A stretch of DNA of 64,000 nucleotides from positions 21,841 to 85,840 of IMG/VR virus record IMGVR_UViG_3300030106_006452; one strand, 5' to 3'. The notes beneath the pieces were generated by a model, which had not been told where the DNA came from, searched no databases, and worked only from the letters and a program-made list of their open reading frames with translations. Source of the stretch: a virus. How positions within the stretch are numbered: position 1 is the first letter of the stretch; each line of letters opens with the position of its first letter. The position numbers and the translations under genes were made by a program. Shown here one piece after another: positions 48,470 through 58,600 of this stretch.

Positions 48470-49593
48470 TATTCACAAACATCCTTTGTGTCATCATCAT
48501 CAAAATATATATTCTGTTTAATTTGATTGTCTGTTAAGCTTATTATTGGTTCACTTTCACAATCAAACATTTTAGTATTATAAAATTGTTTAGTTTTATC
48601 AAAGCCAATTAAAGGACACATAATATCTCCATCTATCTCCCTATCAACAAGAAAATCAAAATATCTTTCAACAGATTGAAATGCCACATTACCATCTAAC
48701 ACATCTTCTAGAAGTGCATCTCTATTTTTATAAAATGGCTTTTTAATTAGTTCTTCTTCTAGTACGGCAGGGATCTGGGTGGCGCCCGGGACAACCTCAA
48801 ATAATTCAACTTCAAAGTTTTCTTTTTCAAAAAATGTATTTGACTCCTCCACTCTGATAACCAAAAAATCCTGTAAAGTTTCAATTGAGGAACCATCATA
48901 AAAAGGTAAAAAATCTATTCTTTCTGTTGGGTCAATATTAGTCGGTACAGAAGTTATATCAACCTCACCAGCTAAATTTTCCGGCTCGAAAGATGAATTA
49001 TACCCCCTAGAGTTCCTTTTTATTTTGTACTCTATACTAACATTTAATTGTGGTATGTGATACTGCAAGACTCCTTTTGAACCAGAAATAGATAAGCGAT
49101 CAGTTGAAGAATCCAAATCGGTTTTTAAGAATGCCACATTCCAACCAGGGGCAAAACCTTTTGATGGGTCGTATTTACCCAACGGTTTCATATATAAGGA
49201 CTGTTGCATTGGCTCAGGAGTGGTAGATATTATATTCAAAATATCAGCTTCGGTAGTATTGTAAGATTCAAAACCGTACAATTCTGGTTTTAATAGATCT
49301 ATTTCGAATCTCTTGTCATCAATCTTAAGGTTAATAAACCTTTTACTAATATAATCTTCCTCTCGGCCTGATATAGATTTTTGAGCAGCCAATCTTGGAG
49401 TTTCATCCAAAATTCTTTCTTTGATTTTGCTTTGGTCCTCGCTAGCATTATTTGCAAATTCAGAGTTATATATAATATCTTCGTCAAAAAAAGCATAAAA
49501 CTCTGGATTTAATCTACCAACTGATAATAAAAACTCACCATATGGAGTTAGCTGCAAATCTATAACTTGTTCTTTTGGATCTAGATAACTCAT
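48469..49593 (-). CDS. Virion protein with 'LTPYGxxxLxxG' N-terminal domain
   Basis: A 374-aa protein. It starts MSYLDPKEQVIDLQLTPYGE, then F-L-L-S-V-G-R-L-N-P-E-F-Y-A-F-F-D-E-D-I-I-Y, the same layout as the N-terminus of the 40156-41106 protein. The body is acidic (EEDYISKRFINLKIDDKRFE; YDGSSIETLQDFLVIRVEES), ending in an Asp-rich tail (DDDDTKDVCE). Probably a tail-assembly component shared across related phages; role unknown. It sits directly after the giant LamG gene. Confidence 0.65.
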   Translation of the reverse strand: MSYLDPKEQVIDLQLTPYGEFLLSVGRLNPEFYAFFDEDIIYNSEFANNASEDQSKIKERILDETPRLAAQKSISGREEDYISKRFINLKIDDKRFEIDLLKPELYGFESYNTTEADILNIISTTPEPMQQSLYMKPLGKYDPSKGFAPGWNVAFLKTDLDSSTDRLSISGSKGVLQYHIPQLNVSIEYKIKRNSRGYNSSFEPENLAGEVDITSVPTNIDPTERIDFLPFYDGSSIETLQDFLVIRVEESNTFFEKENFEVELFEVVPGATQIPAVLEEELIKKPFYKNRDALLEDVLDGNVAFQSVERYFDFLVDREIDGDIMCPLIGFDKTKQFYNTKMFDCESEPIISLTDNQIKQNIYFDDDDTKDVCE

Positions 49594-49622
49594 TATTAAT
49601 AATTAGAACCTCCTCAAAATCC

Positions 49623-52600
49623 TCAACCGTAAATATTTCCAGGGCCAGAAGGAGTCCCTGGTATTGTTGGTGCAGACTGATCAGTGTCAATGTTACTAGC
49701 TTGTGTGCTAGTTGGTGTCATAGCGCCTTGTAAATTGGCTCGTCCACCTTGTGTTCCCGCTACAACTCCGGCTGTTTCTGAGTCAATGAGGTTCGATTGT
49801 GTTTGTTGCGCAGCTGCGGCTTCTGCTGGGTCTATAGCCGCGAAAGCAAATTGCTCACCAGATATCGGTGCATTAATCGGTTCGACGGTATTTTCAACAA
49901 CACCTGTTTCAGAGTTAGCCTGCTTGCCGAAGCTTCCAAGGGTTGGGACAACTAATTTATTTTCTATATTGGCATCTATTTTAGCCAATTCAATTAAACT
50001 AAAAAAGTCATAAGGCCAGTTGTAGTTATGAGGCTGATCAGCATCATTAAAATTAAAATTAAATTGAAAATTATTATCATCTGACTCACTCGCTGTTTTT
50101 GCAAAGTAATTAGCTGCGGATCTTTGTTTCACTTTAAAAACCATCCAACGCGTGTTTTCTGGAAAGTCCTCTAAAAGACCTGCAATCGATTGCTCTTGAG
50201 GTTGCCCATTTTCGACAATTTTTTTGGAGAATACATTAGCCGGAAGAGAAGCGGTCTTCTTCTGGGCACCTCTAGATATATTTGGATTGAGGTTTTGCCA
50301 GATATTGCTTAAATCTGTCTCGGTCAAATCAACACTAAACTCAATTATAAACATAGCGAAAGGCGTAATCGAGGTGTTTGTCAAAAAATCTAAATGAGGA
50401 GGAATAACAAATCTCTGCATTTTATCAACCATATCAACGATAGAATTGTCTGGTATTGTATTACTTTCAACTGTAGTGTCGATGCCTTTGTTTTTCTTAC
50501 TAACAATTTCCTTTGCAGTATCAATAAAGGAACTTTCTATAGTAAATCTCTTTATATTGTTAGCTCCATCATTAATAAAAGGAATTGCAACTATTGCTTC
50601 TGATATTGTTTTTGTTGGTGCTACACGACCAAGTTTAACTTTTTCTGTTGGAAGACCAAGCTGTAGAGCTAAAGATCCAGTTTGTGCAAAGTCTGTTTTT
50701 TCTGATCTTTCTAGCGCTTGTATTTGGAAGTAAATACCCTCGTCTTCCGCAGGTTTAACACCGTATTGATGCCACATACCACGGGCAGCAGAGGCAGATC
50801 CAATTGTTGCAAGCGTTACATCTGCATCTCTAAAGTTTAATATTGGTGTTTCCCATTTTGGCTGGAATGTTGCGAGGAAACCAACTGCGTTTGGATCGTT
50901 TGATATGGCCACCGGGTTTCCAAATTGATCAAAGTCGACTTTAAGTTGTTTTACGACTGAACGAGCGAAACTAGCACTCATCACCATAGCATTTTCAGTT
51001 GCTGTCGACGATATTTGACGGCCCGGTACTGCAACTGAGCCGGGTGCGCACGGTAGCCCCGCTTCTCCAAGCATTGATCTTTCATAAGACACAGTTAAGT
51101 TTTCAAATATAGTCGGTAAATCAGCAAAATCATTTGCATCTGTGGGTTTAAAAACATATTCTATATGAGCATAACCATTGTGATAAGGTGGAGTAAACGG
51201 CTCATAAGATGCACTGCTATAACTTCTTCTGGCGCTATTGTACGCCGCTTGTCTTGTTGTGACGTTGTTCCTACATAAGCTAAAACTCCGAACGGGAGGT
51301 CCAAAAGATGAACCATAATAATCAGCCACTTTGTTTCTCTCGCCAGCTATGGCCCCGGTTTGAGCATACATAACACAAGATGGAGGATTTACATCATAAG
51401 AAGCAGAGTAGAAAAATCGCTCCGGGTCGGAGTTGTTTATGATCATATCATTGAATATATTTAGAAACTCTTTTTTAGTTTGTATTTTTCCATTAAAACA
51501 AGCTAATCTCATTCTATATTCTTTACCCACTTGGAAACCTATGTCTCCCGTGTCTGGGTCTTCAAATGAATTAAAGAGGCCGTCAGTATCACTAAATTGT
51601 GATGTTATTGATGACATCTCTCCGTTTGGCAAAAAGAAATCAATAGTTGAAGCTAAAAAGTTATTCATAGCTAATTTATAATTTGGTTTGCCGGCGTTCG
51701 ATATCGAAGCAGTCAAATTAAGACTAGCAGATGGGTGCGGCTCATTATCTAGTATAAATTTGTTTCCAAATGCTGATTCTGGATCTAATAAAGCTTCAAA
51801 TGGAACTCTAAAGTCAAAGCCTTTAGTGATCCTTGGAATATCTATTAAGTAAGAAGCTGATATTCTTTGATTTGGTGAACCAGTAAAAGTCACCGGTTCT
51901 GCTTCTAAGGTATGTACCGGGTAATCAACTGCGATACCGGATTTGATACTATTGTAAAGAATACCAGGGGCGAATAAAGACTTCCAAACTGGATTCATTG
52001 CGCCAGCTACTACTTTAGGTATATCTTCTCCAATAGCAATTTTTCCTGCAACTTGATTGGTCTGGTCTAGATCTGCCACGAGATTGCCATTTATGCTAAA
52101 ACTAGCGGAATAATTGTCGTAAAAAAGTTTAGTTAGCTGAACTGATCGATCAGCAGGATAAAAACCATCGTAAGGTAAAAGCTTGATTAATGCATCTGCT
52201 GAAAGCGTTATTCTACTTGGCTTAGATGTATCGCCATAAAAATCACTTACAATCGAAAAAGTTTTTAGAAAATCTGAATGTGAGTACGTGCTGGCAAAGT
52301 CTGCGACACTGCTATCTTGCAGGGCGGCGCCAGTAATTTCTAAAAATCCTTTTGAACCCAGCTTGCCACCAATTGGCTTAGTTAAAAAGCCTTCAGGAGC
52401 TTCATTGATATAATATTCCATATGCTCTGATATTCTAAACTCAGGCAACAGGCCGTGATCTTTTCCAATTCTTTTGATATCTTCAATATATTCAGAATAT
52501 GTATCATAGAACGGAGCCAACCCAGATTGATCGCCAGCCTCCCATTTGTTATCCCCAAACTTATATTCGTGATCAGAATCGGTTGGAATTATACCGGCCA

Positions 52601-55600
52601 CTCTTCTATTATACTGAGGTAGTAAGTGCAGGCCGGCGACATATTGAAAATCTGGTGGTGGTGATTCTGGGGCGCCCAACTGTGTAAACCAATTTGGTCC
52701 AGAGAATGAGGAATTGTCGTGGGCGAGAAGACCTCCGCTTAAAGCAGTATATACTGAATACGGATAAACATTGTTTTGTAAAATGCCTGCCACATCATTA
52801 GAAGCAGATACTGGTGGAAAGACCGTGAATAAGCCGCCGGCATCATCTTGACCCTCTTCAGTTTCAAATTTAATCCTACCAGGAGAATTGTTTACAAAAT
52901 CATCTCTAGCGTCTAGAGGCCAAATACTAGCTGTCAAAGAGCTGCCATTTGCGTGAGGAGTTCCATCAGTCTTAACCTGTGCATATAATGTATTGAAGTC
53001 GCCTATAAATGGTGAATGAGCATCGAACCGGCTTGCTACTGTAATGCGCGGTGTGTTGTTTACTCCACGATTGGTTCTTTCTGCACGACTATCTCTCCAG
53101 AAGCCATTTTGATAATTTTCTCTTTGTCTCATAAAAGATAAATAAGTATATTGTTCTCTTGGAAAAATAGTTTCCCTAGTTATGTAACTTTCCAGCCCTT
53201 TTATGGGGTTTACAAGGGGATGCACATTTAACCCGCCGCCTAAGATGTAGTGATTAATCACATCTAAAGTTTGACGTTCCTCTTTTATGTTTCTTTGTGA
53301 GAGAAGCTTATCGTCTAAATCGATATTGTCTGCTTCGTGATCAGTAAAGAATCGAATATTGTTCATATATGAGTGATCGATTTGCACTAGTTCTGCAGGT
53401 GAATCATCTGATAATGGTCCAACACTGTAAGTCACAATGTGTGATAACTGCTTATATTTACTCGTAATTGGGGGTTCAATGGCGGAATTTATTGATTCTA
53501 TAGTGTTTGTATTAGCGTCAACGTCAGTGACTTGAGAAATTTCTAGAAAGCTTAATCTGTTTTCTTCTCTAAGTGCGCGAGCAACAGGGTGATTATCTTG
53601 CCTACAGAGTTTCCAGTTCGAACCACCATATGGCCCTTGGCGGTGTAGTAATAGAGCATTTAAAGATACAGCAGTAGAGGGGTCAACATCAACAGTAATA
53701 AAACCATCAGATGAAGCGAAATGGCTATTAAATATGCCACCGGTAACATTATTTCTATCCATCAAAGCTGCTGGTAAAAGGTTACTGTTGTCAGAGGTAA
53801 GAGTGTCTTCATAGATTACAGTATTCAATCCAGCAAAATCAACAGGAATCCAATCTGTTGTATCTGGATTATGTATAGATGCACTGTAAGTTCTACCCCA
53901 ACGACTACTAACTCCAAAGTAGCGCATTACACCAAAATCACTTCTACTTACAAAAGTTAAATCTGTGGAAGCAAGGCTTGCATTACTAAAATTTGGTTGT
54001 TCAAAATCATATAGTGCTGGTCCGGTATAATCATTTATTAAACTAGAACTTATCCAAGCATACTGTACGTCTGTTTGTGGTATTTGGTGCTGGACAAAAA
54101 AGTTATCATATGATCTTTTTGTTTGTTCCGTATATCTAATTACTGGATTTAATATTTCGACTGTCGAGCCATCATTATTAATAATTTTTCCTGATGCTGC
54201 GATAGTGCCGTTGTTTGATCCTTGACTATCAGTCAATGTAGTTCCCGATGATCCATCTGCCCTCCACCAAGAAATTAGCTCATCAACTGCGGTGTGTTTA
54301 CTTAAATCACCTGGGCCACCTCGATATATATAACGAGCAGATCCATTATATATTTCACCAACCTGAGCGCCGGTTAAAGTGTCACCCCAAACACTAATTT
54401 CATCCATAACACCTTGAAAATTTCTATCTCCGGTGTTGTTGTCACCAATAAAACAAGCTTCAGTGTTTATACCAGCATTTTTACCTGAAGGGACGGTTGA
54501 TGTTCCAGGAGGGTCGGAGGGAAAAGGAACAACAACCGATGTTGCAACTAACTCACCATTTATATAAAATTTGGGATTGCTAAAGACGTGTAAGTCGCCC
54601 GCGGGAGCATCAATTTTGACAAAAATGCTTGAATCATGTGTAACTGCAATATGGTACCATCGATTAGTTTCTATTAATCCTGCAGCAGTTTTAAATTGAC
54701 CGTTTCTTTTCGTATACTTGTGCGTTAATCTCAGCTCACCGGTGTTCGTGATAAATAATGTTATATCACCATCGCCAAAGTCGAATATACGTGATTCATT
54801 ACCACCACCAGCATGATTTAAAGACGAGGCATTTATCCAAGCAGAAAGAGTATATCTTTGCACAGAGCCCTCGCCGTTTCCTATAAGATTATTCCAAGTG
54901 GCAGCGGTTCCAATATTAACTCTATCAGAAGTTCCATTAAAAGTCACTATTTTTGTATTAGTAAATGATTGATCTAATTGATCTTCACCAATAAAAGGCT
55001 GAAGTCTAGTGTTTCTATTTACTTTATGAAAAGATCCAGTAAATGGATAAGCATCTGTAAATCCTCCTGTGAAGTCACTTACGGAAGCTAAACCCGTACC
55101 ATTATCTGAATTTTGTCTATTTCCTCCGGTGCCACCGGTGTTCTGAGTAACTGTTATTTTATTATCTACGCGGACTGCAGTATAACCTGCATTGGTTGTA
55201 GCATTAATAGCTTTTTCAACAGCTTCAGCGACTTTATCTTTTGATGCGGGGCCACCGCCCACGCCGCCAAAGAAAACATCGAATGTGGTACCCGCAGGGC
55301 CTCCTGCTTGAGTGCCAAAGGCTCCAGCGGCGCTGACTCTATACGTAGTTTTTACGTTATCAGCGTCTGTCAATGTAAAAACCTTACCTGTTGATAAAGA
55401 CCCACCTTCACCCGCAACAATTAGCGCAGTTGCTTTGCCAATTGTAGCACTCCGATCTAAATCTATACTAGAATTTCCTCCGGGGTATTCTTCTCCTGCT
55501 ATCTCAAAATCCGCAACCGTTTTAGCATCGCTAAACAGGCCAAACTGATTTGTATGATCTGAATGTAGTTCATTTAGTGGGTCACGAACAGCTAGATTTC

Positions 55601-58600
55601 TGTATGGCAATGCGTTATAAACACTAAGTTCGCCGGCCGGCGCATCTAATACACCCTCGGCCATCGTTGCAGGATCGCCAGGAGCCGAGAAACGATTTAC
55701 AATTATAGCTTTATTCGAACCGGTTAAATCTCTTCTTGGTAACTCAAAATCAATAACACCAGATACCGTCATTGATGCGGCGGTGATTGAAGCCAAATCA
55801 CCCTCGGATTCTGCCAAATAGCGATTGTTTATTGAACGACCATTAGTCATAACAATCTCATAAGTATTTGTATAGTTTCCTATCTTTGTGACGCCGGCAG
55901 CATCGGTGCCTTGAGCAAATGAAGTTTCTGAGTCTATTTCTAAGGCGCCTGTTGTTTGTTGAATATTTTTAATGTTTACCGGTCTTTTCGCATATTCTTC
56001 TCTAAAGTAAACAGACTTTGGATTATGTGGCGAGACGTTAACTAAATCTATCAAGTCTGCAGATGCAGTTAACCTCCAACCTTCTAATCTTTCACCCTCG
56101 CCTTCAGGTTGTTCATTATCAGGTGTAAAGTTTGTCATCACATGGCGATAGGCGCGGCCACCGACATATTTTTCCGTGAACGGACCCTGCATTGGAACAT
56201 CATTAAAAGGTCCGTAATTATCGTGATGTAAGTTTGTAATTGCAAGATTTGCTTGGAAATTGGCAAGGTCTGCATATGCTGGATTAGAATCAACAGAAGA
56301 ACTGTATAAACTAAATGGGAAAATGTGATCACCTTTGAAAACATTACTAGTGTCCGGATTATTTCCATCAATTGTTGCAAAAGCTGAAAACTTGTATTTT
56401 CTTTTGCCTTTGTTTAAAGCTAAGTTATCATCACAATCCTTGAACGACTCCAACTTTGTCTCAGGCGGTTCAATAGAAATCAACCCCCCCTCGTCAGTGG
56501 CCGAAGGCGAAGGTCGTTTCCTGATGGAATCCCAGAATCCTACTTTTTTATTTTCGTGTGCATTGCCACCGCCGTGGATTTGGGGCTGCTTAACTGCATT
56601 TATTTTATAAGGTCTTGGAAATCTTCGCAAAGCGTAAGTTGATCCTTGATACGTCCCCGCTGAACTACTTAAATTTGGTGGTGTTGCATTGGTCTGATTG
56701 TTGATTACATTGATTATTTCTTGCCTATCAGAATCAACACCAGCCACGCCACTAGTTGAAAGTGCTCTTTCAGCTCTCTCTTTCCACCAAAGACAGCTAT
56801 CATCAGTGTTAACATCCCTTCCGCCGGTAAAGTCTCCGACAGAAGTTAATCCAGTGCCGGTGCTACTATTTGTGCTTGATCTATTTCCTGCTGCACCTGC
56901 AGTGTTTTGCGTCACTGTTATGGTGCTATCTACTCGTACTGCTGTATAATCTCCATTAGTTGTAGCGTTAATAGCCTTCTCAACAGCCTCTGCAACTTTA
57001 TCTTTTGATGCGGGGCCACCGCCGACATCTTTGAAGAAGACATTAATGTTGCTTCCGGCTGCTCCACCCGGCTGAGTTCGATAGTCATCTGTGCCTGTGC
57101 CTGACCCTCCGCCGTTTGCTGTATATGTGGTTATAACACCAGCAGCATTTGTTAATGTAAAAGTCTGACCTGGCGCTATAGTACCGCCTTCGCCGGCAAC
57201 AATCACAGCAGTAGCTGCTATTGGTGAAACCAAAGGATCTAGTGGGGCATGCCCCTCTTTCCAAGGGTATGTGAGTTCATTAATGCCAAATAGACTACCT
57301 TCAGGATCGCTCTGTTTAAATTCATAAGTTGGAAACTTAGACTCATACTTGTTTCTTTCAAGAATGTGAGACTCGATTATATTTCTTAATGGTCTTTCAT
57401 CCAGACCAGAGGACATTGGCGCTAGCTTTTGAATCATTGCAGACACTGCTAGGTCAAACCACTTAAAATATTCAATGTATTTATCGATATTTGGAGCGTC
57501 CATTCTTTCAAAGAATAGCTGTCTCAAGGTGTTTAAGCTTTTATATTCACTTCGGTATCTGTCGACCGGGCGGCCTATCAAGTTATTATAACTAACGGTT
57601 GTCGACATAAATTTAAGCATTTCTTCTGAAATATTTTGATACGGGCTTTTTTCTACATATAGATCAAAAAAGATCGGGCGCGTATCTCTATTGTAAAATC
57701 TATCATCATTAGTCAAGACCTTAACTGTATTTTCATTGGTTAGTGTCTCCGGCATATTTGGCTTTGATATTGCATACTCTCTCGATGACACAACACTAGT
57801 GCTGTTGTTGGCAAACTGAAATCCAACACCAGTATACTGTTTGTTAACTATATTTTCTAAATATCCATACCTTGGCTTTTGATTTATAGAGCCAGAAGTT
57901 AAATCTTCCACTATAAATTGACCAGAGGCATTCGATCCAGTTACAGTGTCAAAATTCCAATGTAAAAGAAGAGTTTCTTTGTTTGGTACAAAAATATTGT
58001 TCACTGATTCATTAAAAAGATAGGCATTCTGCTCTGGATTTTTTATACTATAATTTGAAGGGTCAGATGCGTGTACGCTTAAGTCTTCTAAAGTTAGTTT
58101 ATTTTGCCAAACCCTGAATGAATTAACTCTTATATCTGATTTTTCTAGTAAAGATCCAGTGAAATTTGTTCTGTGCGCTCCCACAAATGTTCTTTTTGGA
58201 GATGCTAAAAACTTAACTGCTTGTGCAGCGGTCATTGATCCCGTTACTGTGAATTGATTAAGCGTTATATCAGAAGTTTTTTGAATACCTGAAAATTCTA
58301 CCACATAATCAGAATTTGTTGTTCCTAGAACTTGATTTGCATTAGGATATTTTTCAGGATATAAACAAACTAAAAAATTCCAAGGCGTATCGTTATAAAC
58401 ATCATCATAGTAGGACGAAGTTAATTTAGGTATAAACCCTCCAGCAGTGCCGGTAAGTTCGAACTTTGCCTTATTAGAAAAAAGACTTGGTTTAATAGCC
58501 TTAACTAAAAAGTTTGCATAGTCATTAGAATCCCAAGTCGTGTCCTCTGGTTCAAAGTCTCTAGCTGTGTGCATACCAAACAGACTAGCTGTTGTCACTA

